NCBI GenBank assembly: GCA_024232355.1
Contig: JAAEPW010001139.1
Coordinates: forward strand, 1 to 11,640
DNA from: Chloroflexota bacterium
GTDB taxonomy: Bacteria; Chloroflexota; Anaerolineae; B4-G1
Direction: 5' to 3'
Length of the DNA: 11,640 nt
Shown here in pieces: positions 1 to 7,362 of the stretch (position 1 is its first letter; every line of letters begins with the position of its first letter). The translations under genes and the position numbers were made by a program. The notes under the pieces are model-generated. The model was not told the DNA's origin. It made no database searches and saw only the letters and a program-made list of their open reading frames with translations.

Positions 1-16
1 CAAGAGTAAAACAAGG

Positions 17-65
17 ATAAAAAGCAACAGGGCCACTCCCCGGCCGGAAACCTGGGTGGCCCTGT
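17..65 (-). terminator. Rho-independent terminator of tRNA-Asn
   Basis: The arms at 27-36 and 56-65 are perfectly complementary over 10 bp. In the minus-strand transcript the stem is followed by a U-rich run (complement of the five A at 19-23). No T tract follows on the plus strand, so the site serves the minus-strand tRNA-Asn gene. Core bases are shared with the hairpin at 583-624. Confidence 0.8.
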
Positions 66-100
66 CTCACACACTGCACCTTACGGCACAATCTATTAGG

Positions 101-173
101 CTCCTCGGGCGGGACTCGAACCTGCAACCCATCGGTTAACAACCGATTGCTCTGCCAATTGAGCTACTGAGGA
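101..173 (-). tRNA. trnN: tRNA-Asn (anticodon GTT)
   Basis: Read on the minus strand, this folds as a complete cloverleaf: acceptor starting TCCTCAG, D-arm stem GCTC/GAGC, anticodon stem ATCGG/CCGAT closing the loop TTGTTAA with anticodon GTT, 5-base variable loop, and T loop TTCGAGT. The discriminator base is G, usual for tRNA-Asn. CCA is not encoded (CCT follows). Two paired positions are A-C mismatches: A6 with C67 in the acceptor and A51 with C63 in the T stem. A single C-to-T change would restore each pair. The gene has its own promoter (188-216) and terminator (17-65), so it looks like a monocistronic tRNA unit. The mismatches may be natural, sequence errors, or early decay. Confidence 0.93.
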
Positions 174-187
174 ACGTTTGCGGCAGT

Positions 188-216
188 ATTATACCTCCGA
201 GCGGTTAAATCGCCAA
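188..216 (-). promoter_or_regulatory. Sigma70-type promoter of tRNA-Asn
   Basis: On the minus strand TTGGCG (211-216) is followed after 17 bases by a perfect TATAAT (188-193). The expected start near 181 lies about 8 bases before the tRNA 5' end at 173. Confidence 0.75.
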
Positions 217-294
217 ATTCTGCCGCTTGATGATAAAAACCTCCAGCATCTGCCCAGTCGTGCTGCACAAACCTCTGAAAAACTGGTCCAGCAT

Positions 295-322
295 TTGACA
301 TCACGCAGAAATATGATATACT
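295..322 (+). promoter_or_regulatory. Sigma70-type promoter of the HTH gene
   Basis: A consensus TTGACA (295-300) is followed after 16 bases by TATACT (317-322). The predicted start near 329 gives a leader of about 36 bases before the GTG codon at 365. Confidence 0.75.
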
Positions 323-364
323 TTTGCAAGTATCGCAACCTCTGACTTTCAAAAAAGGAGACAA

Positions 365-562
365 GTGGAGACAACACTGAGTATCAGAGAAGTTGCTGAA
401 CAGTTCCAGGTGGATCACAGCACAGTTCATCGGTGGGTACAGCAGGGGCACTTTCCTGGTGCTCGAAAAGCTGGGCCAGGACGTACAAGCCCATTCAGAA
501 TTCCCAAGTCGGACGTTGTAGCATTTGCGGCAAAGCATGAATTGAGCATCCAACTGGAATAG
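365..562 (+). CDS. Small helix-turn-helix protein, excisionase/MerR family
   Basis: This is a 65-residue DNA-binding protein made of little more than one winged helix-turn-helix of the HTH_17 (excisionase or MerR-like) type. Seen in the sequence: residues 5-27 read as the first two helices (LSIREVAEQFQVDHSTVHRW), followed by the wing QGHFPGARK and the FRIPKSDVVAF segment typical of the family. The start is GTG, chosen because AAGGAG at 355-360 sits 4 bases upstream and a near-consensus promoter lies at 295-322. It runs opposite to and between two tRNA genes and ends just before the terminator hairpin of tRNA-Lys. Family members act as phage or plasmid excisionases or as small regulators. No integrase or other mobile gene is visible nearby, so a host regulator or an orphan remnant are both possible. 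The DNA target is unknown. Confidence 0.82.
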   Translation: METTLSIREVAEQFQVDHSTVHRWVQQGHFPGARKAGPGRTSPFRIPKSDVVAFAAKHELSIQLE

Positions 563-571
563 AAACAGCAC

Positions 572-624
572 CAATAAACACCAACAGGGCCGCCCCCCGG
601 CTGCGAACCAAGAGCGACCCTGTT
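572..624 (-). terminator. Terminator of tRNA-Lys, convergent with the HTH gene
   Basis: Arms 583-593 and 614-624 pair over 11 positions. The single non-Watson-Crick position (590 with 617) is C-A on the plus strand but G-U in the minus-strand RNA. The stem is therefore continuous only for the minus transcript, which is then followed by a U-containing stretch (complement of 572-582). It lies 21 bases after the stop of the plus-strand gene and may also slow its transcript. Confidence 0.65.
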
Positions 625-713
625 TCACCAGTTGCATCTACCATTGTACATTTACAATTGAGACACAACAGGCTAGTAGTGATAGATGGGTTACCCCACC
701 TCCCTATGGAAGA

Positions 714-787
714 TGACCCGCTCAGGACTCGAACCTGAAACCAAGGGATTAAGAGTCCCCTGCTCTGCCAAATTGAGCTAGCGGGCC
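714..787 (-). tRNA. trnK: tRNA-Lys (anticodon CTT)
   Basis: On the minus strand this forms a full cloverleaf: acceptor GGCCCGC with GCGGGTC (one G-U pair), D stem GCTC/GAGC, anticodon stem GGGGA/TCCCT around the loop CTCTTAA with anticodon CTT, 5-base variable loop, and T stem TCAGG/CCTGA with loop TTCGAGT. Discriminator is A and CCA is not encoded. It reads the AAG codon. A perfect-consensus promoter lies just upstream (799-826) and a hairpin terminator downstream (572-624). About 90 bases separate the tRNA end from that hairpin, so the precursor would carry a long 3' trailer. Confidence 0.95.
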
Positions 788-798
788 ATACGACGCGC

Positions 799-826
799 AT
801 TATAGCGTGAAGAAGCCATTTGTCAA
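799..826 (-). promoter_or_regulatory. Consensus sigma70 promoter of tRNA-Lys
   Basis: On the minus strand a perfect TTGACA (821-826) and a perfect TATAAT (799-804) are separated by 16 bases. The expected start near 792 is a few bases before the tRNA 5' end at 787. The -35 box begins only 15 bases after the stop codon of the upstream lipoprotein gene. Confidence 0.88.
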
Positions 827-841
827 GAAAGACTGCGAACG

Positions 842-3800
842 TTATCGCGTACTGAGTATACCCAAGAAAGCAAACGGAGAAAAGACATTGCCTATCCCTG
901 TAGAAGGTAGAGTGACGACACTACTGTATCCTCCCGTGCCATCCTCTTGCAGTGGATAGATCATCACCAAATCATTCTGTCCCAACCACCCACCAATCTG
1001 TGGTGCCGTAAGCTCTGCATCTCCATACACCGTGAGTGGCTCTCCATCAGGCAAACGCAAAACACGAACCAAAAGCATCGAACCACCAGGGGCCGTTGCC
1101 CATTCTCGCCAGGCCAACCAAGTATTACCTGGAGAAAATGAGAAATCACCGGCCACGGTGGCCCCTTCGGCACAGAGGATATTTTTCTCTGTGCCGTCAA
1201 CCAGAGATCGGAGAGTAAGAAAGACCCCCTCGTCTGGCCACTCTACAATCTTGGATTGGACAAGCCACGTCCCATCAGGACTAACCTGACCATCATGAAC
1301 CCCATCCAGATCACCAATTTGTGTCGTCTGACCGGTACCCAAATCGAGAGCCAGCATACCCGGATTATAGTCAAAATAGGCCCAAGCAGTCCCATATTTT
1401 GGTTGCGATAGATAAACGGCTCTACCATCCTCTCGCCAACTTGCTAGATCAATATTGCGATAATCAGGCCCTGTTTGGACGTGACTCCACACCTCGCGCG
1501 CGTTGCGTCCCCTGTCGTCCGTAACCATAAGCCGAAAGTTGATCTCTGCCGTTCCACTAATCAGATCAGACCAGTCTGGCACTCCATTGTCACACAGCCA
1601 GGCCAACCGACGAGCATCAGGACTTGCCAACGGCGGCTGACAACCCGCAAGCGCATCAGAAACAAAAAGTGACACGCCACCATTCCGATTAGCATACGCC
1701 TTGTTATAATAAACTCGGTTACCACTAACGTGGAATGGCGTGTATTGCTCCGCTCCTTTCGCCAGCACCACAACATCGGCTCCATCCTCACCCACAAAAT
1801 GGAAAAGAGGTACGCCATCCGTATACTCGATCAACACCATGCCAGAACTTGCCGACACATCCACAGATTGAGGAGACCAACGAACAGCGCCAAGAGAATC
1901 AGCAAGAAGTAATACAGAATCAGCACCATCAGATGGGAACCAGTAGAGGTGCTCATCATAAATCCACTCTACTCCAACCAGGAACCCACGCCCATCAGGA
2001 GACCATTCCAACGTTGCCCACTCTAATTCTGGCATAGAAAAGACTCGCCGGAGTACCGCATCTTCTGATACGGATACTTCCCACACCTCATTCCCAACAG
2101 TGAGAATCATCCGTTCTCCATCTGGAGACCAGGCGAATTTGGCGTCGGGGTTTGTCGTTTCTGATTGCAACACAATTCCCCAATCAGGGAGCCCTATACC
2201 CTGCCCTTCACCGAGAGGCAATTCGGCCACATACATGGTCATCGATTGCTGCATCAGTCCCGGATCACTGGCCAAGGCTGCCAGATAAGACCCATCAGGA
2301 GACCAAGCAAACTCTAGCATTGGAGCTTGTCTTCCGTCAAAAGTCTCCAAAATACCAAAGCCGCTCAATGGTTCCGACAAATTGGGGGCAACCAACCCCA
2401 CCCAGGTAACATCCTGGTTTGCCAGGTAATAGGCAATCCAATCGCCTCGAGGTGACCAAGCAGGAGACGGCAGAATCTTGGGAGATTCTGCCCCTTCCGG
2501 CGCTACAACCAAAGTGTGTTCCTCACCTGTCTCCAAATTGTAAACATAAAGATTCCCCTCTCGCGCGTACGCAATTCGACCACCATCGGGAGACCAGGCA
2601 CCAAGAGGTGAAACAGGAAATGATTCTACCCGCCCAGTCTCTGGATCGAGGGATACGGGTTCATTGTCGGGAAAAGTATAGACAAGACGACCATTAGGAA
2701 TCCAGCGAAACGTCGAAAGCTCGCTCTCCAATTCTAAAGAGAATTCACGTTGGATGTCTGCAACCAAATCATACATCCCCAAACTGATTCCTTGAGAATC
2801 ATCTCCAAGTGAATGCTTGGCCCACCAGGCAAGTCGCTGTCCGTCAGGAGACCACTGAAATTCCCGGACATTTCTTACACCCAGTGGGCGAGCAATGTGA
2901 TCCTGCCACAACCAGAGGTCTCCCAGAATGGTGTACGCAAAAGTATCGGATGGACCAATGGGTGCATAGGGTCGGAAAGCCTTTCCATCCCAACGAAAGG
3001 TTTGCTCCCAGATTTCCTCTCCCAGGATAGCTAAACCATCCTCATTCGAAGAATAAAAGATTACGTACCCGCGGAGCAGAATTTCGTTCAGCGCGTCCTC
3101 GTCCAAATCTACCCATTCCCACTCTGCCCGATAGTTTTCCCGATACAACTGCGGCACAGCCTGATCGTCGGCCATCGTGTTATTTGAAGCAGTATCCGCA
3201 TGCCAGATACGATCAAATTTGTTGCCATCCCAACGATACATAGTGTCTGCGGAGGTTGTCCAACCCCGCTGCGTTCGAGAGTAGTGGTTGAGCAATTCCT
3301 GCTGACCATCATTGTCCAAGTCGATCAAATCCGGAGAAAGGTAGAAAGGCGGCGGCACATCGAACCCCGATCCAAGCCACTCTGAAACACCGAGCATCTC
3401 CCAGTTGCCCACAGTTTCCGTCTCTCCGACCACCACCCATCGTATATCATCAAGGTCACCGATGTTGCCGACGAGCGCTAACCGTTCGTTGGCAGCGGGA
3501 GCAGTAAAACTACCCGTGGCGAGATGGGCAACCCAGTGCTCGACGCTGCTTTGTCCCAGCACCGCACTCACGATCTCCTGTTCGTCGGGGAAGGTAATTG
3601 GAGCAGCAGGTTGGCGGACAAAAACGGGGAGGATTGAAGGAAGAACTGATGTGGGAGTAGGAGCGGGCAACGTGGATGTAGGTACAGTCGCCGTTTCCAA
3701 TGCAAGAGACGCAATCGCCTCCACAGAAGCCGACGGAGATGGCTCAATAGGGGTAACTTCCGGCTCGTCTGGTGCGCCGCAGGCGCATACCACCGATGCA

Positions 3801-3874
3801 AGAGCCAGCAGCATCAACCAGACGTAAAGTCGGTGACCAGGAGCTGATTTGATACTGCGCCTCACTTTATGCAT
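842..3874 (-). CDS. Large lipoprotein with FG-GAP-like and PD40 (TolB-like) propeller repeats
   Basis: A 1010-residue exported lipoprotein of unknown specific function. The signal peptide has a basic n-region, a hydrophobic core (about residues 17-29) and a lipobox ending V-C-A-C, giving lipid attachment at Cys32. A Pro/Ser/Thr/Glu-rich linker follows to about residue 90. Two acidic FG-GAP-like motifs, LIDLDNDGQQELL (183-195) and WVDLDEDALNEILL (254-267), suggest calcium-binding loops. From residue 341 to 917 there are about twelve WSPDG-type repeats (341, 391, 427, 473, 524, 582, 624, 666, 750, 813, 864, 913), the hallmark of PD40/TolB-like beta-propellers and enough for two propellers. ATG at 3874 is preferred because it gives a normal signal peptide; a TTG four codons upstream also reads in frame, and neither has a good ribosome site. 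Such proteins bind partners or glycans at the cell surface. It is not TolB itself: no TolB N-terminal domain or Tol genes are present. It ends 15 bases before the tRNA-Lys promoter. Confidence 0.85.
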   Translation of the reverse strand: MHKVRRSIKSAPGHRLYVWLMLLALASVVCACGAPDEPEVTPIEPSPSASVEAIASLALETATVPTSTLPAPTPTSVLPSILPVFVRQPAAPITFPDEQEIVSAVLGQSSVEHWVAHLATGSFTAPAANERLALVGNIGDLDDIRWVVVGETETVGNWEMLGVSEWLGSGFDVPPPFYLSPDLIDLDNDGQQELLNHYSRTQRGWTTSADTMYRWDGNKFDRIWHADTASNNTMADDQAVPQLYRENYRAEWEWVDLDEDALNEILLRGYVIFYSSNEDGLAILGEEIWEQTFRWDGKAFRPYAPIGPSDTFAYTILGDLWLWQDHIARPLGVRNVREFQWSPDGQRLAWWAKHSLGDDSQGISLGMYDLVADIQREFSLELESELSTFRWIPNGRLVYTFPDNEPVSLDPETGRVESFPVSPLGAWSPDGGRIAYAREGNLYVYNLETGEEHTLVVAPEGAESPKILPSPAWSPRGDWIAYYLANQDVTWVGLVAPNLSEPLSGFGILETFDGRQAPMLEFAWSPDGSYLAALASDPGLMQQSMTMYVAELPLGEGQGIGLPDWGIVLQSETTNPDAKFAWSPDGERMILTVGNEVWEVSVSEDAVLRRVFSMPELEWATLEWSPDGRGFLVGVEWIYDEHLYWFPSDGADSVLLLADSLGAVRWSPQSVDVSASSGMVLIEYTDGVPLFHFVGEDGADVVVLAKGAEQYTPFHVSGNRVYYNKAYANRNGGVSLFVSDALAGCQPPLASPDARRLAWLCDNGVPDWSDLISGTAEINFRLMVTDDRGRNAREVWSHVQTGPDYRNIDLASWREDGRAVYLSQPKYGTAWAYFDYNPGMLALDLGTGQTTQIGDLDGVHDGQVSPDGTWLVQSKIVEWPDEGVFLTLRSLVDGTEKNILCAEGATVAGDFSFSPGNTWLAWREWATAPGGSMLLVRVLRLPDGEPLTVYGDAELTAPQIGGWLGQNDLVMIYPLQEDGTGGYSSVVTLPSTGIGNVFSPFAFLGILSTR

Positions 3875-3887
3875 ATTCAAGAACAAT

Positions 3888-3909
3888 ATCCACTTTGATC
3901 AAAGTGGAT
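3888..3909. repeat. Perfect 22-bp palindrome upstream of the lipoprotein gene
   Basis: The 11-base arms ATCCACTTTGA and TCAAAGTGGAT meet without a spacer. The palindrome ends 13 bases before the ATG at 3874 and sits in the 91-base gap after the permease gene. No U run follows on either strand, so a simple terminator is unlikely. A dimeric regulator site or a translation-blocking hairpin over the weak ribosome site fits better. Confidence 0.6.
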
Positions 3910-3965
3910 CCCGATACACGCGCGGCAAGCAATAAACAATCCATAATCAATAAGCAGATTAGAAG

Positions 3966-5240
3966 CTATTGCTTCTGATAAGGTTGACCATCGGCAGCAG
4001 GAGATACTGTCTTGCCAATAACACCAGCCACGGCGATCATAGTCAAAATAAAGGGCAACATGCCGATAAACTGGTACGGCACACCGACCTCGAGAATCTG
4101 AAACTTGAAATTCAGTGCATCAGCAAAGCCAAAGAGAAGTGCCCCTAATGCGCCACCAATGGGGTTCCAGTTGCCAAAGATCATGGCCGCCAGCGCGATA
4201 AAGCCGCGGCCGTTGGTCATCAAGTCGTCAAAGTGACCCACCGTCTCCAATGAGAACCAGGCTCCACCCAGACCGGCGATACAGCCAGCCAGGATGACGT
4301 TCACATAACGCACCTTGAAAACATTGATGCCCAGTGTGTCGGCGGCACGGGGGTGCTCGCCAACAGCACGGGTGCGCAGTCCCCACGGTGTGCGAAAGAG
4401 CACAAACCACACCACCGGCACCAAGATGATAGCCGCATAGACCATTGGTTGATACTGAAATAAAATCGCTCCTAGAATAGGAATATCCCAAAGCGGCGTT
4501 TTCTGAAAGACATAGGGAAACAAGCCCGGCGCGCCGAAAGGATTTTTGAGCAAAAAGGCAGTTCGGATGTAACCACTCACTCCCACCGCCAGAATGTTGA
4601 TGACAGTGCCACTGATGATTTGATCTACCATGAAGCGGATGGAAAGGAAAGCGTGCAATGCAGCCATCAAACCACCAATGAACATAGCGACCATCAGACC
4701 AACCCACATATTCTGCGTATATAAAGAAGCCATATACCCCACCGCAGCTGCAGTGAGCATCATGCCTTCGATAGCAATGTTGACGACGGCGCAGCGTTCG
4801 CACATCACACCAGCCAGCATACCCAGCACGATAGGTGTCGCCAGGCGCATACTATCTTTAATCATGCCTACCAGATCAATACTCTTGTTAGCCGCCGCGG
4901 CAAGCAAAGCTGCCAGGACAATCAGTCCAAAGCAAAGTCCCAAGAGCGTATTCACTCCCCGCTCCTCAATTGGCCGCAGCAACGAATAAAAACCAGCCAA
5001 TCCCATCAGAATGCCGATGACGAACAGGCTAGGCTGAGTAGGCATCGGTATGCGCACCGGCGGCGGTTCACCAATAATCCCCAACCCCAGTTTCGATATA
5101 GTACCAGACTCAACCCGCATAATGGTTGCTGCCAAGATGATCAGGGCGACGATCAAGTAGAAAACGCCAAAGCCACGCGCGCGAGTCCAAAAGCGCTTGG
5201 TTCTCACTGTGGGCGTAGCAGTTGTCACACTCGTACTCAT
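3966..5240 (-). CDS. BMP-type (nucleoside) ABC transporter permease, NupQ-like
   Basis: This 424-residue inner-membrane permease belongs to the BPD_transp_2 family and is one of two membrane subunits of a Nup/PnrA-type importer. After a cytoplasmic tail (about 1-24) come hydrophobic segments near 25-41, 70-86, 98-116, 134-146, 153-172, 178-200, 208-224, 266-283, 311-330 and 347-410. The MCERCAVVNIAIEGMML region (about 146-162) and the cytoplasmic loop VGEHPRAADTLGINV (293-307), which contacts the ATPase, are family hallmarks. It is longer than typical NupQ proteins because of an extra N-terminal region of roughly 100 residues with two or three added membrane spans. The start is set by GGGGAGGA ending 7 bases before the ATG, inside the end of the upstream permease gene, with a 3-base intergenic gap. 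It is therefore translationally linked to the fused permease. Substrate (nucleosides, by family) is inferred. Confidence 0.9.
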   Translation of the reverse strand: MSTSVTTATPTVRTKRFWTRARGFGVFYLIVALIILAATIMRVESGTISKLGLGIIGEPPPVRIPMPTQPSLFVIGILMGLAGFYSLLRPIEERGVNTLLGLCFGLIVLAALLAAAANKSIDLVGMIKDSMRLATPIVLGMLAGVMCERCAVVNIAIEGMMLTAAAVGYMASLYTQNMWVGLMVAMFIGGLMAALHAFLSIRFMVDQIISGTVINILAVGVSGYIRTAFLLKNPFGAPGLFPYVFQKTPLWDIPILGAILFQYQPMVYAAIILVPVVWFVLFRTPWGLRTRAVGEHPRAADTLGINVFKVRYVNVILAGCIAGLGGAWFSLETVGHFDDLMTNGRGFIALAAMIFGNWNPIGGALGALLFGFADALNFKFQILEVGVPYQFIGMLPFILTMIAVAGVIGKTVSPAADGQPYQKQ

Positions 5241-5243
5241 AGT

Positions 5244-7358
5244 CTATCCTCCCCATCCCCTGGTAAAGACCACTGCCGCCTCGCGTCGCGCCCGCAGGCG
5301 ATACAGCCAGCGGATGATCTGGTCGGCGGCGATGAACATGATGACCAAAGCCTGAATAATACTTACCAGGTCGATAGAAATACCTTGTGCTCGTATCTGC
5401 ATCAACCCGGCGCCATTGCGCAGCGCGCCCCACAAAAAGGCAGCTGGAAAGATGCCAAAGGGATGGCTCTTGGCCAATAGAGCTACAGCGATGCTGTCAA
5501 AGCCAAAGCCACTGGAAAAGGCTGCCTTGAGCGAGTACTCGCTGGGCCGCCCCAACACAATGCCAATGCCAGCCAGCCCAGCCAACGCACCCGAAAGCCC
5601 CATCGCCAGTACAAAGTTTCGGTTCACGCTCATACCCGCATACCGAGCGGCGCTGGGGTTGGCGCCCACCGTTCGAATTTCAAAACCCCAGGTCGTCTTG
5701 AAAAGGAACCACCAAACAAACACGATCGCCGCCAGAGCCAGCAAGAACCCAATGTGAAGTTCGTACTGGGAAGAAACAAGAGGGTACCGTGCGCTCTCAG
5801 CCACGAAAGGAGTACGCTCCAACGTAGCCGCAGGATCCTTGAGCGGGTTCTTTACCAAATAGTCCACCGTCTTGACGGCGATATAGTTCATCATAATAGT
5901 GTTGATGACCTCGTGAGCACCAGTCGTTGCTTTCAGCAAACCCGGAATAGCTCCCCAAATCGCTCCCGCCAGTATGCCGGCGATGATGGCCAGCGGTAGG
6001 TGAATATAGATCGGCAAGCCTGTGACAGCGAACCCCACAAAGGTGGCGCCCAGAGCCCCTATATAAAGTTGCCCTTCTGCACCAATGTTGAACAGACCAC
6101 ACTGAAAACCTAACGCCACTGCCAGTCCAGCCAGGATGTAGGGGGTACAATAGGTCAGAGTGGTGACCAACGCCTTTGGCGATCCGACCGCTCCCTCAAA
6201 GAGCCCGCCATAAGCTGCCAATACCAGATCATTTGCCTGGGGAATCACCTGTCCCCAAGTCTCACCCAGCGCCCTAAGTTCCGAAGCACGCGTGGCCCAA
6301 ATGATGATAGCCCCAATCAGTACAGCAGTGAATACAGCCAGTACCAACACGGCCAGTTCACTCCACCGCCAAGCCCTAACCCGATCCCACAGCGTCTCGG
6401 CGATATCCTCACCGGTTGGGCCAACACCAGTGGTGATAGTGCCACTACGGAGACCAGCGGCTATCTCATCGATCCGGCCTTTAACCTCCTCGGGGATGTC
6501 GCTCTCAGCCAAATGATAGGGAGCCAGACTAATACCCTCGTTGCCAGCGTCAAAGATAGCAGTTTCGCCGACGAACTGGCCTTCCGCCGCCCGCCTGATG
6601 GCCACATACACCGCGTTATCCACGCGCTTGATAGCACTTGAAAGCAAACGGTCAGCGCCGGGAGCTTGGCCATTCTCAAACGTGGTGACCCACTCGTCCT
6701 GATCCACGCCGACAACCAAAACACCCTGCTCGGCAGCTCCCAAAATGCCCCCGCTGCCAGTTTGCCCTCCAGCACCAAAGATCACATCGGCTCCCTGCTC
6801 AATGAAAGAGTGAGCTACTACTTGGCCCTTCTTGGGGTCGGTGAAAGATTCAATGTGCTCACTCAGTATCTGCACTTTGGAATTAACGTGTCGGGCTCCA
6901 TTGGTAAACCCTTTGCGGAATTTGATAACAGGCGGAATCTGGTCACCGGCGACCACGCCTAGCACATTGCTCTGCGTCATATAACCCGCCAGTGCGCCCG
7001 CCAGAAAGCCCGCTTGATCCTCCGCAAAGAGTAGCCCCATCACATTGGGCAACACCGGATAAGGGGCAAAGTCTATGGTGATGAAATCGACGTCAGGATG
7101 ATCCTTGGCGATCCGTTCTGTCATCTCGCTCGGCACTTGGCCGACAGTGATGATGACCTGACACCCTTGTTCAATCAGTGTCAGGACATTATCTGATCCA
7201 TCATCAGGGCGAGCAGTCTCGATATAGGTCGTCTCCAGGTCAAACTCTTCGGCGGCGCGTATCATACCTTCATAGGCATATTGATTAAAGGTCCCATCAT
7301 CAATCTTTCCCACATCGGTGACCAGTCCAACTCGGAGTTTATCATGTGCTCTCTGCAT
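5244..7358 (-). CDS. Fusion: BMP substrate-binding domain plus ABC permease (NupP-like)
   Basis: A 704-residue protein with two usually separate importer parts. Residues 7-312 are a full BMP/PnrA substrate-binding domain: LVTDVGKIDDGTFNQYAY (12-29), LFAEDQAGFLAGALAG (110-125), FGAGGQTGSGGILGAA (194-209), GVDQDEW (217-223), SAIKRVDNAVY (241-251). Residues 335-690 are a BPD_transp_2 permease: first membrane span 335-354, ALVTTLTYCTPYILAGLAVA (396-415), GLFNIGAEGQLYIGA (421-435), and ATPase-contact loop VGANPSAARYAGMSV (564-578). No signal peptide precedes the BMP domain. By the usual topology of these permeases the N-terminus is cytoplasmic, which would place the BMP domain inside the cell. ATG at 7358 is chosen because GGGAGG (7368-7373) sits 9 bases upstream; the in-frame GTG at 7379 lies upstream of that site and has none of its own. 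The gene begins 4 bases after the ATPase stop. The reading frame across the join has no start codon suggesting two genes. Confidence 0.88.
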   Translation of the reverse strand: MQRAHDKLRVGLVTDVGKIDDGTFNQYAYEGMIRAAEEFDLETTYIETARPDDGSDNVLTLIEQGCQVIITVGQVPSEMTERIAKDHPDVDFITIDFAPYPVLPNVMGLLFAEDQAGFLAGALAGYMTQSNVLGVVAGDQIPPVIKFRKGFTNGARHVNSKVQILSEHIESFTDPKKGQVVAHSFIEQGADVIFGAGGQTGSGGILGAAEQGVLVVGVDQDEWVTTFENGQAPGADRLLSSAIKRVDNAVYVAIRRAAEGQFVGETAIFDAGNEGISLAPYHLAESDIPEEVKGRIDEIAAGLRSGTITTGVGPTGEDIAETLWDRVRAWRWSELAVLVLAVFTAVLIGAIIIWATRASELRALGETWGQVIPQANDLVLAAYGGLFEGAVGSPKALVTTLTYCTPYILAGLAVALGFQCGLFNIGAEGQLYIGALGATFVGFAVTGLPIYIHLPLAIIAGILAGAIWGAIPGLLKATTGAHEVINTIMMNYIAVKTVDYLVKNPLKDPAATLERTPFVAESARYPLVSSQYELHIGFLLALAAIVFVWWFLFKTTWGFEIRTVGANPSAARYAGMSVNRNFVLAMGLSGALAGLAGIGIVLGRPSEYSLKAAFSSGFGFDSIAVALLAKSHPFGIFPAAFLWGALRNGAGLMQIRAQGISIDLVSIIQALVIMFIAADQIIRWLYRLRARREAAVVFTRGWGG

Positions 7359-7362
7359 TGGT

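Noticed and set aside
164..637. 157-residue minus-strand reading frame
   Set aside because: It runs through a tRNA gene and antisense to the HTH gene, and has no ribosome site or recognisable domain.
101..787. Attachment-site duplication at the tRNA genes
   Set aside because: The only shared stretch between the two tRNA 3' regions is the universal T-arm sequence, and no extended direct repeat flanks the HTH gene.
3405..3827. 140-residue plus-strand frame
   Set aside because: It is antisense to the signal peptide, linker and N-terminal region of the propeller lipoprotein. Its Thr/Ser-rich sequence reflects the Pro/Thr linker on the other strand.
3888..3909. Reading the palindrome as a Rho-independent terminator of the ABC operon
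   Set aside because: No run of U follows the stem on either strand.
6330..6480. Possibility that the BMP and permease parts are two overlapping genes
   Set aside because: The frame is continuous through the join and I see no in-frame start codon with a ribosome site there.
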